Origin: Komagataeibacter swingsii
GTDB lineage: Bacteria > Pseudomonadota > Alphaproteobacteria > Acetobacterales > Acetobacteraceae
DNA: 50,666 nucleotides
Assembly: GCF_003207895.1 (NCBI RefSeq)
Contig: NZ_NKUB01000019.1
Span: 1-50,666 of the forward strand
Direction of reading: 5' to 3'
In this document: one piece after another, positions 16,498 through 24,894 of the stretch
Layout of the letters: every line of letters begins with the position of its first letter
Position numbering within the stretch: the first letter of the stretch is position 1
The notes under the pieces: generated by a model
Told to the model about the DNA's origin: nothing
Seen by the model: the letters and a program-made list of their open reading frames with translations, nothing else
Database searches by the model: none
Translations under genes and position numbers: made by a program

Positions 16498-17961
16498 ATG
16501 TCCGCAATTGCCCTCTCGATTATCTGCATCTACTGCCTGGGCCTGCCCCTTGTCGCGTTCGCCCTGTCGGGGCGGCAGGGTTCCGTTTCCACCTATGTCG
16601 GCGGCGGGCACGACCTGCCGTGGTGGGCCATCTGCCTGTCCCTTGTCGCGACGGAAACCTCCACCCTGACCATCATCAGCATACCCGGCGTCGCCTATGG
16701 CGGCGGCATGGTGTTCGTGGGGCTGGGGGTGGGGTATGTCATCGGGCGCGCGCTGGTGGCGTGGCTGTTCCTGCCGCATTATTTTTCCGGGCGCGCGGGC
16801 AGCGTGTACCAGTATCTGGGCCAGCGTTTCGGGCAGGCGATGGAGCGTACCGTATCCATCACCTTCCTGGCCACGCGTGTGCTGGCCGAAGGGATCAGGC
16901 TGTTCGCCGGCATGCTGCCGGTCGCGGCCATCCTGTCCGCCATGGAAGTGCCGCTGCCGCAATGGCTGGTCATGGTGGTGATTGCCGGGCTGACGCTGGG
17001 GTACACGATGCTGGGCGGCCTGCGGGCCGTGGTCTGGTCCGATGCGATACAACTGGGCGTTTACGTGGCGGGAACGATGGCCTGCATCGCATTGCTGTAC
17101 CATCATGCAACGGACCTGCAGATCCATATGCTGCGCCATTCCAACAGGTTTCACCTGTTCCACAGGTCCCGCCTGTATTTCCTCGATCCCTACACGCCAT
17201 GCGCCGCCATGATCGGTGGGGCGATCATGGCCATGGCGTCGCACGGCACGGACCAGCTTCTGGTGCAGCGCGTGCTGGCGGCGCGCAGCCTGGCGGATGC
17301 CAGAAAGGCGCTGGTGGGCAGTGGTGTCCTGGTCGGCTGCCTGTTTGCCATGCTGTCGCTGGTGGGCATGCTACTCTGGGCGCGCAACGATGAAAAATCG
17401 CTTGCCGCCATGGGGCTGCCGGCGTCGGATGCGCTGTTTCCGGATTTCATCGCGCATGGCCTGCCGCAGGGGCTGACGGGACTGCTGGTTGCGGGCCTGC
17501 TGAGTGCGACGATGGGATCGCTTTCCGCAACCCTCAACGCCATGGCCAGCGCGACATTGCTGGATTTTGCCGCGCCCTGCCGGGCCGTGGCGCGGTGGAT
17601 GCGCCTGTCCCCGCTGGGCTTCGCGCGGCTGGTGACCGTGCTGTGGGCCATCATGCTGGTGCTGGCGGCGCTTGGGTTCGCCCGCAGCCATGGCCCGGCG
17701 GTGGTGTTCGGCCTGTCGGTGGCGTCATGCGCCTATGGGCCGATGCTGGGGGCTTTCGCATTCGCCATGTTCGACCGGCAGGCGGACGGACGCGACGTGC
17801 TGCCCGCGTTCATCATGGCGCTGGCGGTCATGTGCGGGGCCATGATGTTCTGGCGGCCCCATGGCCAGGCCATCGCCTTTACGTGGCTGGTGCCGCTGGG
17901 CGGCGCCATCATGCTGGCCTGCGTGTGGCTCATGCGCGGCATCCGGCGGGGACGGGCCTGA
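16498..17961 (+). CDS. Sodium:solute symporter (SSS family), candidate cell-wall sugar importer
   Basis: 487-residue inner-membrane transporter with about 13 helices. SSS features include FALSGRQGSVSTYVGGGHDLPWW after helix 1, the unwound helix motif SLVATETSTLTIISIPG, GGLRAVVWSDAIQ around residue 180, HGTDQLLVQRVLAARSLADARKA, and GLLSATMGSLSATLNAMASAT. It starts at ATG 16498 and is divergent from the serine hydrolase-murQ-anmK operon with 279 bp between starts. Its stop lies 31 bp from the convergent oleate hydratase stop. SSS proteins import sugars, amino acids and related solutes with Na+. By position the inferred substrate is a MurNAc-type sugar, which would replace the MurP or AmpG importers of other bacteria. 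This is a hypothesis only. Confidence 0.85.
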   Translation: MSAIALSIICIYCLGLPLVAFALSGRQGSVSTYVGGGHDLPWWAICLSLVATETSTLTIISIPGVAYGGGMVFVGLGVGYVIGRALVAWLFLPHYFSGRAGSVYQYLGQRFGQAMERTVSITFLATRVLAEGIRLFAGMLPVAAILSAMEVPLPQWLVMVVIAGLTLGYTMLGGLRAVVWSDAIQLGVYVAGTMACIALLYHHATDLQIHMLRHSNRFHLFHRSRLYFLDPYTPCAAMIGGAIMAMASHGTDQLLVQRVLAARSLADARKALVGSGVLVGCLFAMLSLVGMLLWARNDEKSLAAMGLPASDALFPDFIAHGLPQGLTGLLVAGLLSATMGSLSATLNAMASATLLDFAAPCRAVARWMRLSPLGFARLVTVLWAIMLVLAALGFARSHGPAVVFGLSVASCAYGPMLGAFAFAMFDRQADGRDVLPAFIMALAVMCGAMMFWRPHGQAIAFTWLVPLGGAIMLACVWLMRGIRRGRA

Positions 17962-17992
17962 CCCGGCCCCGCCCTGCCGCGCCCGGCGGGGG

Positions 17993-19738
17993 TCAGATCA
18001 GGCCGTAGCGTTCCAGCAGGGTGTCCACCTCCGTCCCGTCCGTCAGGTGCCGGATCAGGGTCGAGGCCGGAATCTTTTTCCCGTCGCGCAGTTCCGCCGC
18101 CGCCTGCACCAGCATGCGCACGTCATAGATGCTGCCGAACACTTCGGGCACGGCGCGGTTGATATCCAGCAGCGTATAGACCGCCTCCATCGCGGTGCGA
18201 ACGGAATATTCCGTCGTGAACACCGTATCGCGCGGGGTTTCGGCAAACTGGCCAAGGAAGGCGAGGTTGACGCTGCCATCGGGCACGACCTTCGGCCGGT
18301 CGCCCACGGCGCGTGGCATGAACTGCGCGGTGATGAAGGGCATCATGCACGGGTGGGTGATGGCGCCGGTGGCCGCCATGTCGTCAATCTCCGCCTCGGG
18401 CACGCCCATGTGGAACAGCCATTCGCGGGTGATTTCCTCGCCCGTGCAGTCCTGCATGGGTTTTTTCACGTAATTGCCCGGCACGTCGCTGAACAGGCCA
18501 TACAGCCATGCCACCATCTGGCCCTTCGGCTGGCCCTTGAAATGCGGCTGGCGGCTGACGACCCAGCTCATGAGCCACGCGGAATCCGCGATCGTGACCG
18601 GTCCCCCCGTCACGGTCCGGCCGGAGAAGGGATCACGCCCCGTCACCTTGTGCACAAGGGCCGGGATGCGGGCGTCGCGCGTGGTGACGGTGGCGGATTC
18701 CCAGCGCGATTTCGTGGTGTCGCCACAGAACACGTCGGGCTGGCCGAAAGCGGGGTCCTGTGCCGCGATGTTGCGCCATAGCTGCCAGATATTGCCCTGC
18801 GCGATCGTGGCGTCTATCGGCGCGGGGGTGTGGTGGTCGCCCCAGCGGGAATTTTCCACCATGGAGCCGTTGGTGACGAACACCAGATCCTCCGCGCTGA
18901 CCGCGATACCCTCCGCCGCGCCGTTTTCCAGCCAGTCGATATGGGTCGCCACCTTTTTCACGCCCGACGTATCGACGCGCACATTGGTCACCCGCACGCC
19001 GTGGCGGAACACCACGCCCTGGCCCGCCAGCCACGTGGCCAGTGGCAGGCTGAGGGATTCCTGCTGGTTGAAGCGGGTGAATTTCAGCGTATGCAGGTCC
19101 TTCAGCCCCAGGATCTGGTGCACGAAGCGGGCAAGGTAGCGCTTCATCTCGATCGCGCTGTGCCATGTCTCGAACGCGAACATGGAGCGCCAGAACAGCC
19201 AGAAATTCGATTTCATGAAATCGGCGGACAGGACATCGCCAATCGTCCTGCCATCCAGCTTTTCCTCATCCGTCAGGATCAGGGAAATGATTTCCCGCCG
19301 CGCCTTGCCGGTCAGCTTCAGGCTGTTGCGGTCGGGCAGGGGCTGCCCGCGCCCGCACATGGCCCGGACCGGGCTGGAGGACGGATCGACGCGGTTGAGG
19401 CGATAGAACTCGTCCAGCACCGACGCACCGGGTATTTCCAGCGAGGGGATGGAGCGGTACAGGTCCCACAGGCACTGGAACTGTTCCTCCATTTCGCGGC
19501 CGCCACGGATCAGCCAGCCGGTTTCGGCGTTGCCCGCGCCATCCAGCGCGCCGCCATCGGCGTCGGAGGCTTCAAGGATGGTGATCCGTGACGGTGTCAT
19601 CCCCGCGTCGCGGATCAGGAAGGCGGCGGCGGCCATGCCGCCCAGCCCGCCCCCGACAATCCATGCCGAGCGGGCGTCGATCCCGGCCGGTCTTTCGGGG
19701 CGTACGAAGGCTTCGAAGTTGCTGTGCGCATATCTCAT
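17993..19738 (-). CDS. ohyA: Oleate hydratase (MCRA family)
   Basis: 581-residue flavoenzyme that hydrates the cis-9 double bond of oleate and related free fatty acids to 10-hydroxy acids; FAD is structural. The family pattern is clear: AWIVGGGLGGMAAAAFLIRD (FAD-binding), ILEASDADGGALDGAGN, GWLIRGGREMEEQFQCLWDL, FWRSMFAFETWHSAIEMKRY, LVFVTNGSMVENS and the C-terminal FTTEYSVRTAMEAVY. Length matches the family. The start is ATG at 19738, with GAGGCGGGA upstream. It is divergent from the DUF2252 gene. In bacteria the enzyme is usually cytoplasmic or membrane-associated and detoxifies unsaturated fatty acids. Regulation is not evident, apart from the large palindrome in the shared upstream region. 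Confidence 0.95.
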   Translation of the reverse strand: MRYAHSNFEAFVRPERPAGIDARSAWIVGGGLGGMAAAAFLIRDAGMTPSRITILEASDADGGALDGAGNAETGWLIRGGREMEEQFQCLWDLYRSIPSLEIPGASVLDEFYRLNRVDPSSSPVRAMCGRGQPLPDRNSLKLTGKARREIISLILTDEEKLDGRTIGDVLSADFMKSNFWLFWRSMFAFETWHSAIEMKRYLARFVHQILGLKDLHTLKFTRFNQQESLSLPLATWLAGQGVVFRHGVRVTNVRVDTSGVKKVATHIDWLENGAAEGIAVSAEDLVFVTNGSMVENSRWGDHHTPAPIDATIAQGNIWQLWRNIAAQDPAFGQPDVFCGDTTKSRWESATVTTRDARIPALVHKVTGRDPFSGRTVTGGPVTIADSAWLMSWVVSRQPHFKGQPKGQMVAWLYGLFSDVPGNYVKKPMQDCTGEEITREWLFHMGVPEAEIDDMAATGAITHPCMMPFITAQFMPRAVGDRPKVVPDGSVNLAFLGQFAETPRDTVFTTEYSVRTAMEAVYTLLDINRAVPEVFGSIYDVRMLVQAAAELRDGKKIPASTLIRHLTDGTEVDTLLERYGLI

Positions 19739-19894
19739 GGGATTCCCGCCTCTTCCTGGGGCTGTCTTGTGGGGCTGCCAGTGACCCGGCCGATCGGGCC
19801 GGATTCAAAGACCTGCCGCATATAGCAGGCTTCTTTGTGACCGGCGTCGTTGATGTGCGTCAATTCGGCATGCCGGGCAGGGATGCATGAACCA

Positions 19895-19927
19895 CCCCCA
19901 CGTCCGCCGGCCCGGCGGACGTGGGGG
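19895..19927. promoter_or_regulatory. 33-nt GC-rich perfect palindrome between ohyA and the DUF2252 gene
   Basis: CCCCCACGTCCGCCGG (19895-19910) is complementary to CCGGCGGACGTGGGGG (19912-19927) with one base between, giving 16 paired bases. It lacks a T-run, and it lies between divergent starts (157 bp and 45 bp away), so it is not an ordinary terminator. It could be an operator or a transcript-end structure. Confidence 0.6.
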
Positions 19928-19971
19928 ACGGGCGACATGACACAATACGTCAGGAATGGTAGCATCGGCGC

Positions 19972-21396
19972 ATGGATCAGGAACACGCGGCCCTTCGGAC
20001 CATGCAGTGGGGCCATCGCAGCCTTGACCGCGCGGAACGCCATAGACAGGGCGTTGCCCTGCGCAGGAAGACAATGCGCGCCCACCACGCGCAGTGGCAT
20101 GCGCCTAGGGGCCGGCCCGATCCGGTCGGGCTGCTGGCGCGGCAGGGGGAAAGCCGGATACCGGACCTGCTGCCGGTGCGTTACGGGCGGATGATGGCGT
20201 CCCCGTTCGCGTTCCTGCGCGGGGCGGCGGTGGTCATGGCGTCCGACCTTGCGCATACGCCCGCGGCGGGGCCACGCGTGCAGGCATGCGGGGACTGCCA
20301 CCTGGCCAATTTCGGCAGCTATGCCTCACCCGAGGGGACCCCGGTTTTCGACATCAACGATTTTGACGAGACGCTGCCCGCCCCGTTCGAATGGGACATC
20401 AAGCGCCTTGGCGCGTCGCTGGTGCTGGCCGGGCGGGAAGGCGGCCTGCCAGAACACAGGGCGCGTGAGCTGGCGGTGTCCATGGCGCAGAGCTACGCCA
20501 TGGAAATGAAGCACCTTGCCGTGCTGTCCCCGCTGGAGGTCTGGGGCAATCCCATCGACCTGTCCGCCGCCATCGCCGCGTTTTCCGACCGGCATGCGCG
20601 CAGGCGGGCCGAAACCCTGCTGCGCGCGCGGATGGAAAGCGCGCGCTGCCATTACGGCCTGATAGACGAGGAAGGCGGCACGCCGTCGCTGCGCGCGCAT
20701 CCGCCGCTGGTCATGCGGCTGCCCGCGCATGAAGATACGATCCGCCATGCCTTTGCCCGCTACGTGGCGACACAGCCGGCCGAGCTGGCGGTGCTGCTGG
20801 ACCGTTACGTGCTGCGCGACGTGATTTTCAAGGTGGTCGGCATTGGCAGTGTCGGCACCTTCTGCGCCATAGGGCTGTTCGCCACGCCGGATGGGGCAAC
20901 GCTGCTGCTGCAGATCAAGGAAGCCCAGCAATCGGTGCTTGCCCCGTTTGCCGGGGCGTCGCCGTTCCATAACCAGGGCCAGCGCGTGGTGGTGGGGCAA
21001 CGCATCATGCAGGCGGAAACGGACATATTCCTGGGCTGCACGCATACCCGGCCCCAGTCCGGGACCGGCCCCGCGACACCGGACCTGTCCGGGGCGGGGC
21101 GGCAGTTTTACGTCCGCCGCCTGAAAGACGCGCGGCTGGCCGCCATCGGGGCGGATATCGCGCCTGAAGGGCTGGCCGATTACGCCAGGCTGTATGGCAG
21201 GACGCTGGCCCGCGCGCATGCACGTTCGGGGGATGGCGCCTTCATCAGCGGCTATCTGGGCAAGGGGCGCGTGTTTTCCGACGCCATAGGCTGTTTTTCA
21301 ACCCGTTACGCGGACCAGACAAAGGTGGACTGGAAAATGTTCACGAAGGCGATCAGGGCCGGGACAATCCCGGTTTCCCATGATGGCAATCCTTGA
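19972..21396 (+). CDS. DUF2252 family protein
   Basis: 474-residue member of the DUF2252 family, predicted cytoplasmic and kinase-fold-like. Typical segments are MMASPFAFLRGAAVVMASDL, ACGDCHLANFGSY, VFDINDFDETLPAPFEWDIK, RLGASLVLAGR, a middle part with KVVGIGSVGTFCAIGLF and LLQIKEAQQSVLAPF, VVVGQRIMQAETDIFLG, FYVRRLKDAR, and LARAHARSGD near the C-terminus. The order resembles aminoglycoside-phosphotransferase-like kinases, and no substrate is known for the family. It starts at ATG 19972 with only a weak ribosome site. It is divergent from ohyA. Family members are often single genes in stress contexts, and nothing adjacent defines a pathway. Confidence 0.85.
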   Translation: MDQEHAALRTMQWGHRSLDRAERHRQGVALRRKTMRAHHAQWHAPRGRPDPVGLLARQGESRIPDLLPVRYGRMMASPFAFLRGAAVVMASDLAHTPAAGPRVQACGDCHLANFGSYASPEGTPVFDINDFDETLPAPFEWDIKRLGASLVLAGREGGLPEHRARELAVSMAQSYAMEMKHLAVLSPLEVWGNPIDLSAAIAAFSDRHARRRAETLLRARMESARCHYGLIDEEGGTPSLRAHPPLVMRLPAHEDTIRHAFARYVATQPAELAVLLDRYVLRDVIFKVVGIGSVGTFCAIGLFATPDGATLLLQIKEAQQSVLAPFAGASPFHNQGQRVVVGQRIMQAETDIFLGCTHTRPQSGTGPATPDLSGAGRQFYVRRLKDARLAAIGADIAPEGLADYARLYGRTLARAHARSGDGAFISGYLGKGRVFSDAIGCFSTRYADQTKVDWKMFTKAIRAGTIPVSHDGNP

Positions 21397-21454
21397 TAAC
21401 CGTTCCTGAACGATAAACCGGGCACGTCAAAACAGCTATGACAGGGATGACAAT

Positions 21455-21808
21455 ATGAAGGCAATTCATCTTCTTTGCAGGCTGGAGGGTGGTCGCCCCC
21501 GAAATGTCAATAAGGACAAAGCTACCGGGATGGTACATTCAGGTAACTGGGACTTTATGCCTGAAGAAGCCGAAGAACTGGTGGGAGGCTGGATTTATCT
21601 GCATGAAAAAAAGGCGGAACCGTCCTATTATGGGGAACAGGTTACTGGTTGGTACAAGGCGCAGGATGATACGGTTGCCCGCACTAATCGGATCAAATTT
21701 ATTTTCAAACCCGTAATCGAAGGCAAAAACGTCAAATGGCGCGGCCAGTCTCACGTGATGGCATGGACGGGCGGCGTTGTAAAAGCTGATTGTCCGCATG
21801 AGAAATAG
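21455..21808 (+). CDS. Orphan 117-residue hypothetical protein
   Basis: I do not recognise the family. The protein is soluble, charged and aromatic-rich, with no signal peptide or membrane segment. A central block GGWIYLHEKKAEPSYYGEQV, then GWYKAQDD and RIKFIFKPV, suggests a compact beta-rich domain. A good ribosome site (AGGGATG, about 7 bases upstream) and an open frame of normal codon variety support a real gene. The DNA is noticeably less GC-rich than its neighbours, hinting at horizontal acquisition. It lies 58 bp after the DUF2252 gene on the same strand and converges on the mini-lipoprotein. Confidence 0.6.
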   Translation: MKAIHLLCRLEGGRPRNVNKDKATGMVHSGNWDFMPEEAEELVGGWIYLHEKKAEPSYYGEQVTGWYKAQDDTVARTNRIKFIFKPVIEGKNVKWRGQSHVMAWTGGVVKADCPHEK

Positions 21809-21852
21809 GGGTATTCAGCCGATACTCTGTTACGGGCCAGATGGCGCGCACC

Positions 21853-22050
21853 TCACCATCCCATATTGCCCGGGCCGCTCCATCCACCGCCCAGGCTTCC
21901 CCATCCGCCCTGCGGGCCGCCATTCCCGTTGTCATAGGCCGCGCGTGCATTGCGGTCCATGCGTGGGTCGCGGTCCGCGCAGCCCGCCAACGCGGCGACA
22001 AGGGCAAGGGCCGCCAGCAGGGCAGGCAGCGGAATCATGGTGGGTTTCAT
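21853..22050 (-). CDS. Small glycine-rich lipoprotein
   Basis: 65-residue secreted lipoprotein. The leader MKPTMIPLPALLAALALVAA ends in the lipobox LAGC (Cys near residue 23). The short mature part is ADRDPRMDRNARAAYDNGNG followed by Gly/Trp-rich repeats (GGWGSLGGGWSGPG). The start is ATG at 22050, because GGAGG stands directly upstream; the frame is open to 22263 but that upstream part is GC-skewed and has no ribosome site. Such mini-lipoproteins are common and mostly uncharacterised. It converges on the 117-residue hypothetical gene with a gap of 44 bp. Confidence 0.7.
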   Translation of the reverse strand: MKPTMIPLPALLAALALVAALAGCADRDPRMDRNARAAYDNGNGGPQGGWGSLGGGWSGPGNMGW

Positions 22051-22195
22051 GCGGCCTCCGTCATCAGCATGTGCCGTGGGCGCCCTTGCGGGGCCACGTA
22101 ATGGGCCGTTACGCCGCGCCGGGCGCCGCTGGTCAGGCCAGCGCGCGCCCGGCGGGTCCGTGGCCTGTTGACTGCCCGGCCCGCGCGCAATGCCT

Positions 22196-23173
22196 TCAGG
22201 CGAATGCCTCGTCCCAGGTCCCCAGTGTCGCACCACGGCTATACTCCGTCGCCCGGTTTTCAAAGAAATTGGCGTGTTCGACCGCGTTCATCATCTCGTC
22301 AATCCATGGCAGGGGATTGCTGGGCACGTCATAGATCGGGTCCAGTTCCAGGCCGATCAGGCGACGGTTGGCGATGAAGCGGATATACTGCTTGACCTCG
22401 GCCGCCGTCAGGCCCTTGACCGGCCCCATGCGGAAGGCGAGGTCGATGAAGCGGTCCTCGTTGGTCACGATTTCACGACAGGCCAGATGGATGGCGTCCG
22501 CCACGGCGGGCTTGTCGATCTGGTGGCCGAATTCCTGCATGTAGGTCTTGAACAGGCGGGTGATGGATTCCACGTGCAAACTCTCGTCACGCACGGACCA
22601 CGTCACGACCTGCCCCATGCCCTTCATCAGGTTATGACGGGGGAAGTTGAGCAGCATGGCAAACGACGCGAAAAGCTGAAGCCCTTCGGTAAAGCCCGCG
22701 AACACGGCCATGGACAGGGCGGTGTTGTAATGGTCGTCCATGTTGAAGCGCTTGAGGAATTCGTGCTTCGCGGCCATTTCCTCGTATTCAAGGAAGGCGG
22801 CGTACTCGGTCTCCGGCATGCCGATGGTGTCAAGCAGGTGGCTGTAGGCGGCCTGGTGGATGGATTCCATGTTGGTGAACGCCGACAGCATCATGCGCAC
22901 TTCGGTCGGCTTGAAGCGGGGCATATACAGGTCGATATAGGCGTTCTCGACTTCCGTATCCTGCTGGGTGAACAGGCGGAAGATCTGGGTCACCAGATAT
23001 TTTTCCGTCCCGGACAGGTTGTTGTTCCAGTCCTTCACGTCGTCGCCAAGGGGGATTTCCTCGGGCAGCCAGTGCAAAGACTGCTGGGTTTTCCATGCCT
23101 CGAACGCCCACGGATAGCGGAAGGGCTTATAGACCGGACTGGGGGAGAGGAGGTTGGGTGTGTCTGTGCTCAT
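22196..23173 (-). CDS. nrdB: Ribonucleotide reductase class Ia, beta (radical) subunit
   Basis: 325-residue R2 subunit that houses the di-iron centre and tyrosyl radical for making deoxyribonucleotides with NrdA. Spacing matches E. coli exactly: ligands D72, E103, H106, E163, E197 and H200, with radical Tyr110. The C-terminal tail (SRGATLGTWDEAFA), needed for docking to NrdA, is present. The start is ATG at 23173, with GGGGAGG upstream; an in-frame upstream extension to 23200 lacks support. No nrdA is next to it in the window, so the two subunits appear unlinked. A GC-rich hairpin (23243-23264) stands about 70 bp upstream. Confidence 0.95.
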   Translation of the reverse strand: MSTDTPNLLSPSPVYKPFRYPWAFEAWKTQQSLHWLPEEIPLGDDVKDWNNNLSGTEKYLVTQIFRLFTQQDTEVENAYIDLYMPRFKPTEVRMMLSAFTNMESIHQAAYSHLLDTIGMPETEYAAFLEYEEMAAKHEFLKRFNMDDHYNTALSMAVFAGFTEGLQLFASFAMLLNFPRHNLMKGMGQVVTWSVRDESLHVESITRLFKTYMQEFGHQIDKPAVADAIHLACREIVTNEDRFIDLAFRMGPVKGLTAAEVKQYIRFIANRRLIGLELDPIYDVPSNPLPWIDEMMNAVEHANFFENRATEYSRGATLGTWDEAFA

Positions 23174-23732
23174 GATGCCTCCCCTATAACGCAAAATCAC
23201 GATGGCACTATCCCCGATTTGGCGTCACATGGCCAGCGCCCCGATCCCCGGGGGGCCGGGGATCACGCTGTGGCGTCGGCACGGGCCTGATATGGCCGGG
23301 AAAGGCCGCCAGAGCCGTATGATTCCGGGGCGCGACATGAACGCACCACCGGAACCGGATTGAAGCAGCAGCCTGCGCGACCGGCGATAACGGCCCCGGC
23401 CATGCTCCCCCGCCCGCGACAGCCCAGGGTCAGTGCCATCCGCCGCATGGCCTGATGTATGTCATTGCAGCGCGTGGCGGCCACCTGCATATCAGGCTGA
23501 ATGGTTTTTCATACGATGCAGGAGGATGCTGTAGGCGACCGGACCCATAATATCCCGCCCGCCAGTCGCATGCGGGGGCACGGGCACAGGTGCCTGCCGG
23601 TTCCGTGTTTTTTGTATTTACGGCTATTCCCCTGTATTTTAACTTATTAATCAATGCATACCCGTGGCGTTACCCAGAATGCCCGATCGTCGCCTTGGCG
23701 GTATATGAATACTGAACACAGGACAGATAACC
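23174..23732. other. 559-bp gene-free stretch between divergent nrdB and the aldolase gene
   Basis: No convincing gene is seen; minus-strand frames here have no family features. It should hold both promoters. Near nrdB is the hairpin GATCCCCGG-GGGG-CCGGGGATC (23243-23264). The part next to the aldolase gene (about 23605-23660) is AT-rich and promoter-like. I did not find a clear NrdR-type box. Confidence 0.5.
23243..23264. promoter_or_regulatory. GC-rich hairpin upstream of nrdB
   Basis: Perfect 9-bp arms GATCCCCGG/CCGGGGATC with a GGGG loop, 70 bp upstream of the nrdB start. It may be a leader structure; function is inferred from position only. Confidence 0.4.
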
Positions 23733-24629
23733 ATGCCGATTGACCAGATGCGTAAGAACATGTCGGAAAACGCGGGCTTCATCGCGGCCCTGGACCAGAG
23801 CGGGGGGTCGACACCGGGTGCGCTGCGGCATTATGGCATACCCGACAGCGCCTACAGCACCGATGCCCAGATGTTCGCCCTGATGCATGAAATGCGGGTC
23901 AGGGTCATTACCGCCCCGGCCTTTACGGGCAAGAGCATCCTGGCGGCCATCCTGTTCGAGCAGACCATGAACGGGCTGGTCAGGGACACGCCTGTTCCGA
24001 CCTATCTGTGGAAGGAAAAGGGCGTCGTCCCCTTCCTGAAGGTGGACAAGGGGCTGGAGGCCGAAGCGGGCGGCGTGCAGATGATGAAGCCCATCCCCAA
24101 CCTTGAACCCCTGCTGGACCAGGCGATTGCGAAGGGCGTTTACGGCACGAAGGCGCGTTCGGTCATCCGCCTGGCCGAGCGCGACGGCGTCGCCGCGATC
24201 GTGAAGCAGCAGTTCACCCTTGCCGAACAGATTGCGGCCCGTGGCCTCGTGCCCATCATGGAACCCGAAGTCCTGATCAAAAGCCCGGACAAGGCCGGGG
24301 CGGAAGCCCTGCTGCATGATGAACTGCACCGTGGGCTGGATGCGCTGCCCGGTGACTATCAGGTGATGATCAAGGTCTCGATTCCTGAAAAGGCCGACCT
24401 TTACCTCGACCTGATCAAACATCCGCGCGTGCAGCGGGTTGTGGCGCTGTCCGGTGGCTACCCGCGTGATGAAGCGTGCCAGCGGCTGGCGAAGAACCAT
24501 GGCATGATCGCCAGCTTCTCGCGCGCGCTGCTTGAAGACCTGCGCTATACCATGACGGATGCGGAATTTGACGCAGCCCTTGCGAAATCGATCGCGCAGA
24601 TCTTCCAGGCATCGACCCAGAAGGTCTGA
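23733..24629 (+). CDS. Fructose-bisphosphate aldolase, class I
   Basis: 298-residue Schiff-base aldolase that splits fructose-1,6-bisphosphate into dihydroxyacetone phosphate and glyceraldehyde-3-phosphate. Visible family segments are FIAALDQSGGSTPGAL, the long LMHEMRVRVITAPAFTG region, LWKEKGVVPFLKVDKGLEAE, the strand IMEPEVLI, the lysine segment YQVMIKVSIPEKADLY (Lys of the Schiff base) and the phosphate loop VVALSGGYPRDEAC. It starts at ATG 23733 with AGGACAG upstream. It is transcribed alone, divergent from nrdB and followed by a repeat copy. Acetic acid bacteria have weak glycolysis, so the enzyme may serve mainly gluconeogenesis. Confidence 0.93.
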   Translation: MPIDQMRKNMSENAGFIAALDQSGGSTPGALRHYGIPDSAYSTDAQMFALMHEMRVRVITAPAFTGKSILAAILFEQTMNGLVRDTPVPTYLWKEKGVVPFLKVDKGLEAEAGGVQMMKPIPNLEPLLDQAIAKGVYGTKARSVIRLAERDGVAAIVKQQFTLAEQIAARGLVPIMEPEVLIKSPDKAGAEALLHDELHRGLDALPGDYQVMIKVSIPEKADLYLDLIKHPRVQRVVALSGGYPRDEACQRLAKNHGMIASFSRALLEDLRYTMTDAEFDAALAKSIAQIFQASTQKV

Positions 24630-24756
24630 TGACCCCGCGCCCCGCCCGCGCCAACGCGGGTGGGGGGCGCGACACATGGCAGGCGGCCTGCGGTCACACG
24701 GAAGCCGTTTTGCATCTGGCCCGCCGTCGCGCACGGACCACAGGAAGGTGCCCGGC

Positions 24757-24833
24757 GCGCTTTTTCCACAAAGCTTCAGGATGCGTCGCCTTTTTGGGAA
24801 AAGGCGACGCCCGGGCGCCCTGATATTTTCCAC
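24757..24833 (-). repeat. Degenerate copy of the palindromic intergenic repeat core
   Basis: GCGTCGCCTTTTTGGGAAAAGGCGACGC (24784-24811, split arms) is the family core hairpin with changed base pairs, flanked by CAAAGCTTCAGG on the left. Both arms carry matching changes, so pairing is kept although sequence differs. Orientation is relative to the copy at 43788-43947. Confidence 0.6.
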
Positions 24834-24894
24834 CAGATGGCCGGATTTGGAACAAGCCTGCCGTCACGATGGGGTTTCTGCCCGGACGCGACCT

